From positions 2,232,001 to 2,296,000 of the forward strand of contig JADKGN010000004.1 of the NCBI GenBank assembly GCA_016722705.1: a stretch of 64,000 nucleotides of DNA, written 5' to 3'. Within the stretch, counting starts at the first letter, position 1. The number at the start of each line of letters is the position of its first letter. The translations under genes and the position numbers were made by a program. Below the pieces are notes generated by a model. It did not search any database. It had not been told where the DNA came from and saw nothing but the letters and a program-made list of their open reading frames with translations. This DNA is from Candidatus Dechloromonas phosphoritropha. Lineage in GTDB: Bacteria > Pseudomonadota > Gammaproteobacteria > Burkholderiales > Rhodocyclaceae. Below, one piece after another: positions 1 to 8,950 of this stretch.

Positions 1-2364
1 AAGGTGACTATCGGGACGCTGTTCTACGAAGCCAAGGCAAACGGCTGGCGCGATGATGGCAGCTATCAGAAGCCGACCCCAGAAGAATTGGAAAAACGCC
101 GTCAAGCTGCGGTCGACCGTGAAAAGCGGGAGAAATTGGAGATTGAGCGCGAATGCGCCGACACGGCGGCGAAGGCGGCGGCGATCTTCAAGGTGGCGGC
201 TGACCCAGTCGATAACCCCTACCTTGCCCGCAAGCGGGTTTCCCCTGTGGCGACCCTGCGAGAGATTGACGCGAGCGCGGCGACGGCAATCCTTGGCTAT
301 GCGCCGAAGTCGGGCGGCGATCTACTGACGGGCCGCTTGTTGGTGGTTCCAGTCAAGCAAGGCGACGGCATATCAACGCTGGAACTGATCGACGGCGACA
401 AGCGCAAGGCGGCGCTGGCCGGGCGCGGTAGCAAGGTGGGCGGGTATTGGGCAACCGGACGCCTGCCAGATGGCGACGGCGCGGGCCTGACCTTGCTGAT
501 TGGCGAGGGCGTGGCGACAGTGCTATCGGCATCGGCGGCAACCGGGCATCCCGGCATTGCGGCGCTATCGTCGGGCAACCTGCCTGCGGTGGCGAAGGCG
601 ATGCGCGAATGCTACCCGGCGGCGGTGATAGTGATTTTGGCCGATCTGGTGAAGTCGACCGGCGAGCCTGATCCCCATGCAATCGAGTCCGCAAAAGTCG
701 GCGCTGGCAGGACGGCAATCCCTGACTTCGGCACCGACCGCGATCCCGACATGAAGGACATGAACGACCTGTTCATTCTTGACGGGCCAGAAGCCGTAGC
801 GCAAGTCATAGCGAACGCGAGCGCACCCGCAAGGGGTGAGTGTCAACCCGGCAATGATGATGCGCCAGCGGGCGATTCTGAGGGAAACGGCTGGCCTGAT
901 CCGCATCCGCTGGCGGCGAAGATCGAACCGGAACCTTATCCGCTTGATGCCCTGCCCCTGCCGATCCGGGCGGCGGTGGAAGAGGTAGCGGGCTTTGTCA
1001 AGGCACCTGTCCCGATGGTGGCATCGTCGGCACTGGCGGCGCTGTCGCTGGCGATCCAAGCCCATGCCGATGCGAAGCGACTGGAAAAGCTGCATGGGCC
1101 TGTCGGTTTGTTCCTGCTGACCATTGCCGATTCTGGCGAGCGTAAATCAACCTGCGACGGCTTTTTCACCAAGACAATAAGCGACTATGAGGAAGCCCAA
1201 GCGGAAGCAGCAAAGCCGATCCTGAAAGACCACAGGGCGGCAATCGAGGCATGGGAAGCCAAGCGCGGCGGCGTCAAGGAAAAAATCCGCCAGCTTGCCA
1301 AAGATCAAAAGCCGACGGCGGGCATGGAATCGGCCTTGCGCGATCTGGAACACGACAAGCCGGAACCGCCAAGAATTCCCCGCCTGCTCTATGCCGACGC
1401 AACCCCCGAGGCACTGGCCTATGGGCTGGCAAGGCAATGGCCGTCGGGCGGCGTGGTATCTGCCGAGGCCGGGATTGTTTTCGGTTCGCATGGCATGGGC
1501 AAGGATTCAGTCATGCGGAATCTTGGCCTGCTGAATCAGCTATGGGACGGCAAGAGCCTGACCATTGACCGGCGCACTTCGGAGTCCTTCACTGTGCGCG
1601 GTGCGCGTCTTACCGTGGCCTTGCAGATTCAGGAACCGACCTTGCGGGAATTTTTCACCCGATCCGGGGCTCTGGCGCGTGGCACGGGCTTCCTTGCCCG
1701 CTTCCTTGTGGCATGGCCGGGATCAACGCAAGGGATGCGGATGATTGACCCTGACGCACCGGACGGGCCTGCAACATGGCCGTACCTGGCCGCATTCCAT
1801 CGGCGCATTACCGCGATACTGGATCAACCCGCCCCCATTGATGACGATGGCGCACTGACCCCGCCCATGTTGCCCCTGACCACGGAAGCGAAAGCGGCAT
1901 GGGTGGATTATCACAATGCAATCGAGTGCGAGCTATCCAGCGGCGGCGAGCTTTACGACGTGCGGGACGTGGCGAGCAAATCCGCCGACAACGCGGCAAG
2001 GCTGGCGGCACTGTTCCAGATGTTCGAGGGGGCGGGCGGCGCAATCGGCGCGGAGGCTTTCGAGGGTGCAAGCCGAATCACGGCATGGCACCTGCACGAA
2101 GCCCGGCGCTTCTTTGGTGAGCTTGCGCTACCGGCTGAACTGGCGGACGCGGCGCGGCTGGATAGTTGGCTGATCGAGCTTTGCAAGCGGGAACGGACGC
2201 ACCTTGTACCGACCCGAGAGGCGCAACGCCTTGGGCCGATCCGCGACAAGGAAAGGCTGACAACAGCATTGCGGGAACTGGAAGAGCTCGACCGTGTGCG
2301 CGTGGACCATGAGGGGCGGCGGAAAACCATTAAGGTAAATCCGGCGCTGGTGGTGACACCATGA
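1..2364 (+). CDS. Primase-helicase of an integrative element, 5' end outside window
   Basis: Partial at the left edge: the frame is open from base 1. The first residues (TIGTLFYEAKANGW) look like the end of a PriCT-2 domain, so a prim-pol region probably lies upstream, and the GTG at 4 is unlikely to be the true start. Next comes a Toprim-like region (about residues 90-270, with LLIGEGVATVLSA and IVILAD), then a DUF3987 P-loop helicase-like domain (about 310-740, IADSGERKSTCD as the nucleotide-binding loop). Such proteins prime replication of prophages, plasmids and integrative elements in proteobacteria. It ends in a 4-bp ATGA overlap with the next gene, so the two are translationally coupled. 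The family call is firm; the mobile-element role is inferred from family and neighbours. Confidence 0.8.
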   Translation, partial: KVTIGTLFYEAKANGWRDDGSYQKPTPEELEKRRQAAVDREKREKLEIERECADTAAKAAAIFKVAADPVDNPYLARKRVSPVATLREIDASAATAILGYAPKSGGDLLTGRLLVVPVKQGDGISTLELIDGDKRKAALAGRGSKVGGYWATGRLPDGDGAGLTLLIGEGVATVLSASAATGHPGIAALSSGNLPAVAKAMRECYPAAVIVILADLVKSTGEPDPHAIESAKVGAGRTAIPDFGTDRDPDMKDMNDLFILDGPEAVAQVIANASAPARGECQPGNDDAPAGDSEGNGWPDPHPLAAKIEPEPYPLDALPLPIRAAVEEVAGFVKAPVPMVASSALAALSLAIQAHADAKRLEKLHGPVGLFLLTIADSGERKSTCDGFFTKTISDYEEAQAEAAKPILKDHRAAIEAWEAKRGGVKEKIRQLAKDQKPTAGMESALRDLEHDKPEPPRIPRLLYADATPEALAYGLARQWPSGGVVSAEAGIVFGSHGMGKDSVMRNLGLLNQLWDGKSLTIDRRTSESFTVRGARLTVALQIQEPTLREFFTRSGALARGTGFLARFLVAWPGSTQGMRMIDPDAPDGPATWPYLAAFHRRITAILDQPAPIDDDGALTPPMLPLTTEAKAAWVDYHNAIECELSSGGELYDVRDVASKSADNAARLAALFQMFEGAGGAIGAEAFEGASRITAWHLHEARRFFGELALPAELADAARLDSWLIELCKRERTHLVPTREAQRLGPIRDKERLTTALRELEELDRVRVDHEGRRKTIKVNPALVVTP

Positions 2365-3065
2365 GCCTATCGAACCTGATCCGAAGGAAGAGCGACCCGG
2401 TAAGGTTTGCGACTGCGACACCTGCGACTATTGCGACACTTGAAGGGAAAAAGGGGCGAACTGTCGCAAGTGTCGCAACTGTCGCAGTCGCAAAGTCCGG
2501 GCAAGGGCAAACCGCACCCCCGGTAAAAGTCAGTCCCGGCGGCACGGCAACCGCTTCCCGCTGGTGGCTGATTCACTACGTCGACCGCGATCTGCTGGAA
2601 GTGGCCTGCTGTCCAGAAGCAACCCATGCCGAGATTTTGGAGCGGTACCCGGAAGCGGTAGCGGCGGAACCCTATACCCCGACCGGCCGGCAACTGTCGG
2701 CACCCATGACTGCCGAAGAGGAAACGGCAATCCGCGCCTGGCTGAAACTGATCGAGGAAACCGACCCGGCGACCATTGCCGAAGTCATAGGACGGTGCCA
2801 GCGGGATGCGGATGCACGGGCCTACTTCACCGGGCGGGCGGCGGCGGAACTGCCAAAACCTGACCCCTTCCCCGATGACCGCATCTCGTGTCGCCAATGC
2901 CTCAGCCTGTTGGGGCGGGTTTGCACCATTGCCAAGCCCGGCGGGCTGGTATCCGCCAATCGAGGCTACGCGCCCCCAGCCGACACCCTGCAACGCTGCG
3001 CCGGGTATTTGCCAACCAACGACACCAATCAACAACCGGGCGGCGAACGCTGGCCGGGCATCTGA
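2361..3065 (+). CDS. Element-borne hypothetical protein with C-terminal Cys cluster
   Basis: A 234-residue protein of unknown function, coupled to the primase-helicase by an ATGA overlap. The N-terminal ~50 residues are a low-complexity Ala/Thr/Val stretch (SDPVRFATATPATIATLEG, then TVASVATVAVAKSG) encoded by a set of inverted TGCGAC/GTCGCA repeats. The middle (about 65-160) is a charged helical region containing LIEETDPATIAEVIGRC. The C-terminus has Cys residues spaced as CRQC...C...C and could bind metal. It has no signal peptide or membrane segment. A decayed copy of its middle part lies at 31672-31880, which shows the gene belongs to a duplicated or mobile segment. Its function cannot be given. 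Confidence 0.7.
   Translation: MSLSNLIRRKSDPVRFATATPATIATLEGKKGRTVASVATVAVAKSGQGQTAPPVKVSPGGTATASRWWLIHYVDRDLLEVACCPEATHAEILERYPEAVAAEPYTPTGRQLSAPMTAEEETAIRAWLKLIEETDPATIAEVIGRCQRDADARAYFTGRAAAELPKPDPFPDDRISCRQCLSLLGRVCTIAKPGGLVSANRGYAPPADTLQRCAGYLPTNDTNQQPGGERWPGI
2407..2493. repeat. Imperfect palindrome of TGCGAC / GTCGCA hexamers
   Basis: Four TGCGAC-type units in 2407-2441 face four GTCGCA-type units in 2461-2493 across a 19-base centre, so the two arms are near-complementary (for example CTTGCGACTG-like against CAGTCGCAAA-like ends). The repeat lies inside the coding frame and yields an Ala/Thr-rich peptide. It may be a DNA- or RNA-level hairpin, or simply the result of a repeated peptide code. 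Confidence 0.6.
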
Positions 3066-3077
3066 AAGGAAATGACC

Positions 3078-3893
3078 ATGCGAACCATTGAAGCCGAAAC
3101 CATCAACGAGGCGGCGCTGATAGCCCGCGACGATTCCGCACCCGTAGCGCCGACAGGAAACTATGAGCCGGTGCGCTTCAACGCCATGAAGCACGGGATT
3201 CTTTCGCGGCTGGTTGTCCTGGCCCACGAAGATCATGCCGAGTTTGCCGACCTGCTGGCGGCGCTGATCGACGAACACCGACCCGCGGGCATGACCGAGC
3301 GACACCTGATCGAAGAATTGGCGACGATCATCTGGCGCAAGCGCCGTGTATTGCTGGCGGAAGGCGCGAGGATCAACGAGGGATTGAAATGCGCGGTCAA
3401 CAGTGCAAAGTCGGTGATTACCTCAGCCGCACCGTTTCAACGTGGCCTCGCGAGCGAGAATGCCGACCTGCGCGAATTCATGGACGACACACCGGAAGAG
3501 ATAGCCGAGCGGCAGCGGGGCGCGGCGCTTGATCTGGCGGCAACCCGGAAGGCGGCGGCGATACTTCGCAAGGGCGGGCCGAATGCCTACACCCAAGCCC
3601 GGCGGGCGCTGATTCAAGAATCCCGCGATATGTGGGACGAGTCTGTAGACGAAGAGGAATACCCGGCGACCGCTGAAGGGCTGACTGAGTTTATCCGCGA
3701 GTCTCTGGAACCTATCTGTTTCCAGATAGCGCGGGAAGCCCAATTTACCCCGGCAATCAAGGCGCAAACCTTGGGCGAAAGCCTGCGAGCACACTTGCTG
3801 GAGCAGTTGAACCGCTACGAAACGCATTTGGATCGCAAGTTTGAACGCACTTTGGCCATGCTTTTGAAGCTGAAATCGCTTCGCGGCGGGTGA
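3078..3893 (+). CDS. Element-borne hypothetical protein
   Basis: About 271 residues, soluble and helical, with no recognised catalytic motif. The N-terminal segment containing NAMKHGILSRLVV followed by an acidic stretch resembles small DNA-packaging-type or phage-associated hypothetical proteins, but this is only a weak likeness. Two in-frame ATGs exist (3072 and 3078). The AAGGA at 3066-3070 is one base from the first and seven from the second, so 3078 is preferred. It sits 12 bases after the preceding gene and overlaps an upstream-extended reading of the next one, consistent with one transcript 1-4660. Confidence 0.65.
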   Translation: MRTIEAETINEAALIARDDSAPVAPTGNYEPVRFNAMKHGILSRLVVLAHEDHAEFADLLAALIDEHRPAGMTERHLIEELATIIWRKRRVLLAEGARINEGLKCAVNSAKSVITSAAPFQRGLASENADLREFMDDTPEEIAERQRGAALDLAATRKAAAILRKGGPNAYTQARRALIQESRDMWDESVDEEEYPATAEGLTEFIRESLEPICFQIAREAQFTPAIKAQTLGESLRAHLLEQLNRYETHLDRKFERTLAMLLKLKSLRGG

Positions 3894-4012
3894 AATGTAA
3901 TATCGCCAAATCGGGCGCAAAGCCCGTCAGGCTATGGCTTTCGGTTATTTTCGACGAAAACGATATTGCAAACTTGCCTGATGATTTAGGCAAATCTCGG
4001 AAGGATAAAATA

Positions 4013-4660
4013 ATGGGCGGCTTTGGTAGCGGATGCGGGCAAGGCGGAAAGGACACGACAAGCGACATGCTGCGCCTCGATGTTCGATTGTTGCAGCGCA
4101 AGGAGTGGCTGATTCCCGGGAGGATGATAGATTTATCTTGGTCGAGCAGGGGCGCAACTACAGCGTCAATCAAAATGCGGACTGAGGCCGACCATGTGAC
4201 GCTGATATATCGCACCCAGAGTAACGGCAGCGAATGGAAGCCGATGGAGTATCCGGTTTATCTGGAATGGACGGGATGCAACCTTGGGGGGCGGCGGGCG
4301 TGGTTTCTCTGTCCGGCGCAAGGATGTGGACGGCGCGTAGCAATTCTCTTCGGCGGTTCAATCTTCGCCTGTCGGCACTGTCATAAGCTGAATTACCAAT
4401 GCCAGCGGGAACCCGGCCATGATCGAGCAGCGCGGCGGGCAGATCGAATCCGGGACAGGCTTGGGTGGGCGCCGGGCATGCTGAATGGCAACGGCAGGAA
4501 GCCCAAGGGGATGCACTGGCGCACCTTTCAACGACTACAGGCTGAACATAATGCCTTCGTTGCGGCATCGCTGGCCGGGATCGCGCAAAAGTTTGGGCTG
4601 GTGAATCGGCGGCTTGACGGCTTGGGGCTTGCTCTTGAAGACCTGACCGGGGGTGGCTGA
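4013..4660 (+). CDS. Zinc-ribbon protein of the MGGFGSG family, element-associated
   Basis: A 215-residue protein starting MGGFGSG. The start at 4013 is chosen because this N-terminus is the conserved one in the family and an AAGGAT lies 9 bases upstream; the frame is open from 3890 but the extra residues look non-coding. It has a central beta-rich part (VTLIYRTQSNGSEWKPMEYPVYLEWTGC region) and a zinc ribbon with CPAQGCGRR and CRHCH. After that comes a basic helical stretch (RAARRADRIRDRLGW, then a KPKGMHWRTFQRL motif). The family is widespread in proteobacterial prophages and integrative elements, with no assigned function. The basic tail and metal site suggest nucleic-acid binding (inference). 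Confidence 0.7.
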   Translation: MGGFGSGCGQGGKDTTSDMLRLDVRLLQRKEWLIPGRMIDLSWSSRGATTASIKMRTEADHVTLIYRTQSNGSEWKPMEYPVYLEWTGCNLGGRRAWFLCPAQGCGRRVAILFGGSIFACRHCHKLNYQCQREPGHDRAARRADRIRDRLGWAPGMLNGNGRKPKGMHWRTFQRLQAEHNAFVAASLAGIAQKFGLVNRRLDGLGLALEDLTGGG

Positions 4661-4715
4661 ATCTGTTTCGCAAAAATCGGTATCGGGCCAAGGAGTGTAA
4701 TTCCATCCGTCATCG
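4655..4715. repeat. Dispersed repeat, copy 1 (CTGAATCTGTTTCGCAAAA motif)
   Basis: Begins over the stop codon of the zinc-ribbon gene. It is matched at 21204-21268 (including a second conserved block ATTCCAT..GTCA) and, in the core only, at 31885-31906. Such shared ends are what one expects at borders of copied or recombined element segments. Confidence 0.55.
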
Positions 4716-5157
4716 GTCAGCAGTCGGCCACAACCGGCCGTAGAAGGCTCTAAGGATTGAGCTTTACGAGCGGCAGGTAACTCATCAGAAACCTGCCGTT
4801 CGGGCCAGTAGTCGATCGGCCCGCACCTCGGCCTGAACGGACGTTGGAGAGCTGAGCCATCTACGTCCGCAATGAGCAGTCACCAGCCATAGGTCGAGAA
4901 GTCTGGGCGAACGGCAGCTTTCTCGCTCTAGAAACTCACCATGTCGACCCATTGTTGTCATTTCGGCAGGTACCTGCTGACCTGCAGGTAACAAAGTGCA
5001 ACGGCCATTCCAGGCACCTGCGTACTGGCAGGTACGCGGCGTTATGCAATCCTTTCCATAAGGCCGATATCGTCATTAATGAACTTTGTCGCAAAATGCA
5101 AATATCGAATTCTTGGACGGTTGTTTCCGCCTCGCGAAGTAAAACCATTTTAAGGCT
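4661..5157. other. Non-coding stretch between element genes and regulator gene
   Basis: About 500 bases between two converging genes. I see no credible gene. It holds the dispersed repeat copy at its left end and a cluster of ACCTGC/GCAGGT hexamers at 4966-5033. The rest shows no feature I can name. Confidence 0.5.
4966..5033. repeat. Cluster of six ACCTGC/GCAGGT hexamers
   Basis: Within 68 bases there are six copies on alternating strands: a perfect 12-bp palindrome GCAGGTACCTGC (4966-4977), a 10-bp palindrome ACCTGCAGGT (4980-4989), and an inverted pair ACCTGC (5016-5021) / GCAGGT (5028-5033). This density is far above chance and could be an operator, a recombination site or a structured RNA. 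There is no way to choose from sequence alone. Confidence 0.6.
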
Positions 5158-6504
5158 CTACTCCTCATTCGCCTGTATCTCCAGCCGCCGCATTTTTTCC
5201 CACAACGTCTTGCGCGAAATACCCAGTGCCTCGGCCGTATTCGTCATGTGCCAGCCGTGGCGCTCAAGTACCACCTGAAGATAGTCACGCTCGCAGGCCA
5301 TCAGGTACTCGGCCAGCGAAGGCGAGATCGCATCGTCAAGCTTGCCGCCTTCCAGACTGTCACCAAAGAACGCTTCGGCACCCAGCAATGGCCCTGGTGA
5401 AAGGATGCAGGCACGCTCCACGGCATGCTTGAGTTCGCGGACATTGCCAGGCCAGAGATAGCTGGTTAGAACCTGCTCGGTTCGTGGGTCCAGGCGACGC
5501 AACTCCGCCGGGTTGGCTCGGTTAAATGTCTCGACGTAGTGCCGGACAAACCAGCGAATATCGTCGGGACGCTCCCGCAGCGGCGGAATGCGCAATTGAA
5601 TGACATGGATTCGGTAATACAAATCTTCTCGAAACTGCCCGTGCTCAACCATCACCTTCAAGTCCTGATGAGTGGCGCAAACCAAACGGAAATTAACGGT
5701 GACGCTCACCTCTCCCCCGACCCTTATCAGGGCGCGCTCCTGCAAAACCCGTAGGAGCTTGGTCTGCATCAACAAAGGCATTTCGCCAATCTCGTCGAGG
5801 AACAGCGTGCCATTGTCTGCCAACTCGAAATATCCACGCTTGGTCTTTGCCGCTCCGGTAAAGGCGCCTTTCTCATATCCGAAGAGTTCGGATTCGAGCA
5901 GCGACTCTGGAATCGCCGCACAATTTACGGCGATGAATGGCGCGGTGATCCCCGCGGCATGTCGGTGAAACTCTTTTGCCACATGCTCCTTGCCCACACC
6001 GGACTCACCCGTGATCAGGAGTGCGGAAGCGTGACGCGCGAGGCGCGGCAGGGTTTCGGCGATGCGGCGCATAGCCGGCGAGACGCCCAGCGCATCGCCA
6101 TCATTCGAGCCGAGAGCGCCATAACCCTGCGCCAGTCCGCGCACCTTGGCGACAAGCGCATCGGCGTCGAAAGGTTTGGTGATGTAGTCGGCGGCTCCCG
6201 CCTTGAGCAGCTCAACCGCCCGGTCGATGCTGCCGTAACCCGTCATGAACAAGAATGGTGGCAACCTGGGCAGGCGAGTGACTAGATCGAGAAAAAGGTC
6301 ACTGCCATTGCGGTCAGGGAGGCGAATGTCACTTACAATAACCTGATATCGCCGATTTTCCAACGCAGTCGAAGCGTCACGGGCGTTACGCCACCAATCG
6401 ACCTCGAATCCTTCCAGGGTAAATCGTTGGTTCAGCGACTCGCCCATGATCTCATCATCTTCGATCAGGCACAGGCGAGGAAGAATTTCAGATGGGTTGG
6501 CCAT
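5158..6504 (-). CDS. NtrC-type sigma-54 response regulator
   Basis: 448 residues, full length for the family. It has an N-terminal receiver domain with acidic pocket (E15, D16, D17), phospho-acceptor D59 (VIVSDIRLP) and K110. A central AAA+ sigma-54 interaction domain follows with Walker A GESGVGKE (166-173), the sigma-54 loop GAFTGA (213-218) and Walker B LFLDEIG (234-240), then a C-terminal Fis-type helix-turn-helix (NTAEALGISRKTLWEKMRRL). It activates sigma-54 promoters by ATP-driven remodelling when phosphorylated. It overlaps the kinase gene by 17 bases, so it is the cognate regulator. The likely targets are the paired palindromes at 8873-8936 in front of the divergent oxidoreductase operon. 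A fragment of a closely similar regulator survives at 18496-18650. Confidence 0.93.
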   Translation of the reverse strand: MANPSEILPRLCLIEDDEIMGESLNQRFTLEGFEVDWWRNARDASTALENRRYQVIVSDIRLPDRNGSDLFLDLVTRLPRLPPFLFMTGYGSIDRAVELLKAGAADYITKPFDADALVAKVRGLAQGYGALGSNDGDALGVSPAMRRIAETLPRLARHASALLITGESGVGKEHVAKEFHRHAAGITAPFIAVNCAAIPESLLESELFGYEKGAFTGAAKTKRGYFELADNGTLFLDEIGEMPLLMQTKLLRVLQERALIRVGGEVSVTVNFRLVCATHQDLKVMVEHGQFREDLYYRIHVIQLRIPPLRERPDDIRWFVRHYVETFNRANPAELRRLDPRTEQVLTSYLWPGNVRELKHAVERACILSPGPLLGAEAFFGDSLEGGKLDDAISPSLAEYLMACERDYLQVVLERHGWHMTNTAEALGISRKTLWEKMRRLEIQANEE

Positions 6505-7945
6505 AGGGAATCACCATCTTGAAGGATGTGCTGTCCGGCAGGCTTTCGACGGTGATCTCTCCGTTGAGCTGCTGAACGATCTGGTAGACGATCCACAGGC
6601 CCAGTCCATGCCCCCCTTCGCTAGTAGTGGTTACGAAGGGCTCAAAGAGCGTATCCATGTGTTCCTGAGGAATAAAGGCGCCATCATTGTTGATTGCAAT
6701 CAGCAGGTGGCCTTCACCCGCTGTTACGGCGAGAAGGACGACCCCCTTGTCGCCTGCTGCAGTTACTGCATTGAGCAGGAGGTTCAGCAGAATCTGGCGG
6801 ATCAGAGTAGCCGGAAGGGGCACGGGTCCTTCCAACTGTGAGTCCACCCGAATGGCTGCGCCGCGCATGTGCGCCTCGGCATCGATGAGGATCAGCGCAT
6901 CATCGATATCTTGTGGGGCAAAAGGTCGGTCCTTGGGTTTGGTCTCGACGAGCAGAGCGCCGACGGTCTGGCGAATCTGCATTAACCCGCGTTCCAGCAG
7001 CGACATGGTATCCATGGCCATGGAATCGCTTCCGCTGCCGTGTTTTCGATAGGTGTTAATGGCCGTCAGCATGCCCCCCAGCGGATTGTTGATTTCGTGG
7101 GCAATCCCGGCCGTTAGGCGCCCCAAGGCTGCCAGTCGTTCTGAGACGAGCATCTGACGCTCGATATCCTGCTTTTCCTTGAGTACGCCGACCATGCGCC
7201 GGAAAGCCATGCCCAGTTGGCCAATTTCGTCTCGACTGGTCGGCAGGCTGGCCAGATCGGCTTCTTCAACATCCTGGGGCACCCGACGCATGGCAGCGGC
7301 TAAGCGAAGCAGCGGTTCACCGGTTCGCGTCGCCCACACCCAGGATACCGGAAGAATAACTAGAAGAACCAGTAGGGTAACCAATGCTGCCCGAGCAACC
7401 AGCCCGAGGAAACGAGGCAGGAAGGAAATCTTGGAATAACCGAGGATAACGTGGCCAAGTGCGACACCGTCCGCCACCAGCGGCGACATTACAAAATAGA
7501 CCGGGGAATCGCTGGGCTCCAGAACCCTCTGGTCACTCGGCTGGAGAGATGACAATCCAGCACGCAATTGAGCGTAGGCGCCACCATGCGCTGCTGGGCT
7601 GCTGCCGATGGGAAATTCTCGGGGCCGAGTCGATACGAAGACCCGATAGTCGGTATCCGTCACCAGCACAATCTCTGCCTGCAATTCAGGAGCTTCAGGG
7701 AAGCTCTCCCGGGCCGACTGAAGGATTTCGTAGGCACGCCAGATGTCATCGTGCAGCACTGGTGCGACCAGCGTGTTGGCCAGCACACGTCCGAGACTTT
7801 TGGCATGCCCTTCGAGATTTTGGCGCATCTCGTCATATTCCCAGACGACCAGCGCTGCCGTCACGGCAATGGCGGTGCCCAACACCGCAAACATCACGCG
7901 CAAAGGGATTTTCCAGCGTAGCGAGAGATCGGCGCGAAAGATCAT
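6488..7945 (-). CDS. Membrane sensor histidine kinase
   Basis: 485 residues. TM1 is at about 13-34, followed by a periplasmic sensing region of ~145 residues (35-180), TM2 at about 181-205 and a HAMP linker (206-260). The DHp helix carries the phosphorylated H283 (AGIAHEINNPLGG). The HATPase domain has an N box (LLNLLLNAVTAA) and G boxes (GGHGLGLWIVYQIV). It should autophosphorylate on ATP and pass phosphate to the overlapping NtrC-type regulator. Its gene overlaps the upstream binding-protein gene by 4 bases. This binding protein-kinase-regulator trio resembles the TorT/S/R and ArrT/S/R arrangements that control anaerobic respiratory reductases, where the binding protein presents the ligand to the kinase (role inferred from arrangement). 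Confidence 0.92.
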   Translation of the reverse strand: MIFRADLSLRWKIPLRVMFAVLGTAIAVTAALVVWEYDEMRQNLEGHAKSLGRVLANTLVAPVLHDDIWRAYEILQSARESFPEAPELQAEIVLVTDTDYRVFVSTRPREFPIGSSPAAHGGAYAQLRAGLSSLQPSDQRVLEPSDSPVYFVMSPLVADGVALGHVILGYSKISFLPRFLGLVARAALVTLLVLLVILPVSWVWATRTGEPLLRLAAAMRRVPQDVEEADLASLPTSRDEIGQLGMAFRRMVGVLKEKQDIERQMLVSERLAALGRLTAGIAHEINNPLGGMLTAINTYRKHGSGSDSMAMDTMSLLERGLMQIRQTVGALLVETKPKDRPFAPQDIDDALILIDAEAHMRGAAIRVDSQLEGPVPLPATLIRQILLNLLLNAVTAAGDKGVVLLAVTAGEGHLLIAINNDGAFIPQEHMDTLFEPFVTTTSEGGHGLGLWIVYQIVQQLNGEITVESLPDSTSFKMVIPYGQPI

Positions 7946-8823
7946 CGCCGATTAACCGTGGCTGCCATCCGGGCGATCTCATCAAACAATGAAGGGTCTC
8001 CGGCGGTAAAGCCGTCCAGCCACAAACGGCCGAGCAGTTCACTTCCTCGTGGATCAGCCGACATGCCGATCAATACCGCACGAAACTGCTCAAGCTCTGC
8101 CAGGGGAATATCCTCCCTGGCAACAAATGGCGGGTAACCTAGCCAAGGTGAGCGCTCGATAATGCGAGTAGCCTGCGTCAATTCCGGACGCACTTGGGCC
8201 AAGGTTTCCCAGACGTAGCCGTCCACTGCCCCACCGTCCGCCAAGCCCACGCCGACTGCCTCGACCACCTTGCGATGGCTCCAGGTAAAGAAGGTTCGGG
8301 AGAAATAGGTGGACGGGTTTTCTCCGCGCGTGGTCAGCAGATACTGCGGGTAGATAAATCCGGAATTCGAATCCGGATCGGAATAGGCGAACACCTTTCC
8401 CCGCAGTTCCGCAATAGTGAGGGTTCTTTTATCGTATGCTGGTACCAGCAGATAGGACTGGTAGAGCGGTTGACCGCGCCAGAGAGGCACCCCTACCAAC
8501 CGGAATTCTTGGCGGTGACGAACGTAGGGGTAGCCGCACAACCAGGCAAAATCGATTTTCCTTGTACTCAAGAGGTCAGTCACCTCCCGATAGCTACCTC
8601 TCTGCACGAAAACGACGGAACGCCCGAGTTTTTGTTCGAGCCAGTCGCGCCACTGCCCAAGAAAGCTGACCTGATCGTCAAGAAACACCGGAGTCAGGCC
8701 GATACGCAGAACACCCCCGCCATCAGCCTTTGCGCCTGCGAGGGGAAGCATGGCCAGCCCTCCCAGGCAACACAGAAAATGCCGCTTGGCAAGCGAAAGC
8801 AAAGACTGGGGCAAACTGACCAT
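7942..8823 (-). CDS. PhnD-type periplasmic binding protein, likely co-sensor
   Basis: About 293 residues from the ATG at 8823, chosen because it gives a normal signal peptide (hydrophobic LCCLGGLAMLPLAGAKA). The frame is open to 8907 but the extra residues are basic and non-signal-like. No clear Shine-Dalgarno sequence is seen, so the start is uncertain. The mature part is a PhnD/phosphite-phosphonate-type solute-binding fold (LRIGLTPVFLDD..., KIDFAWLCGYPYV, GKVFAYSDPDSNSG). No permease or ATPase gene is beside it, while a kinase gene overlaps it by 4 bases, so it probably works in signalling rather than uptake. The ligand is presumably an oxyanion related to the substrate of the divergent reductase (inference). 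Confidence 0.85.
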   Translation of the reverse strand: MVSLPQSLLSLAKRHFLCCLGGLAMLPLAGAKADGGGVLRIGLTPVFLDDQVSFLGQWRDWLEQKLGRSVVFVQRGSYREVTDLLSTRKIDFAWLCGYPYVRHRQEFRLVGVPLWRGQPLYQSYLLVPAYDKRTLTIAELRGKVFAYSDPDSNSGFIYPQYLLTTRGENPSTYFSRTFFTWSHRKVVEAVGVGLADGGAVDGYVWETLAQVRPELTQATRIIERSPWLGYPPFVAREDIPLAELEQFRAVLIGMSADPRGSELLGRLWLDGFTAGDPSLFDEIARMAATVNRR

Positions 8824-8872
8824 AAGGAATAATAAGCGGCAGCCGAGCCTTCTCGCCAGTCCTATTTGCGTG

Positions 8873-8892
8873 GTGTTACGCCCGCGTAGCAC
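8873..8892. promoter_or_regulatory. Upstream activator palindrome 1
   Basis: GTGTTACGCCCGCGTAGCAC: 9-bp arms with one mismatch around a 2-bp centre. It shares its left half exactly with the second palindrome 44 bp downstream (centre to centre, close to four helical turns). This is what dimer sites for an NtrC-type activator look like; the regulator at 5158-6504 is the obvious candidate. Confidence 0.6.
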
Positions 8893-8916
8893 CTTGCGGT
8901 GCAACAAAAATACGCT

Positions 8917-8936
8917 GTGTTACGCCAACGTAACAA
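8917..8936. promoter_or_regulatory. Upstream activator palindrome 2
   Basis: GTGTTACGCCAACGTAACAA contains TGTTACG-CCAA-CGTAACA with perfect 7-bp arms. With the first palindrome it gives a consensus close to GTGTTACGC-NN-RCGTARCAM. It lies 14 bases before the sigma-54-like element. Confidence 0.6.
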
Positions 8937-8950
8937 CTGGGCTTCTCGAC

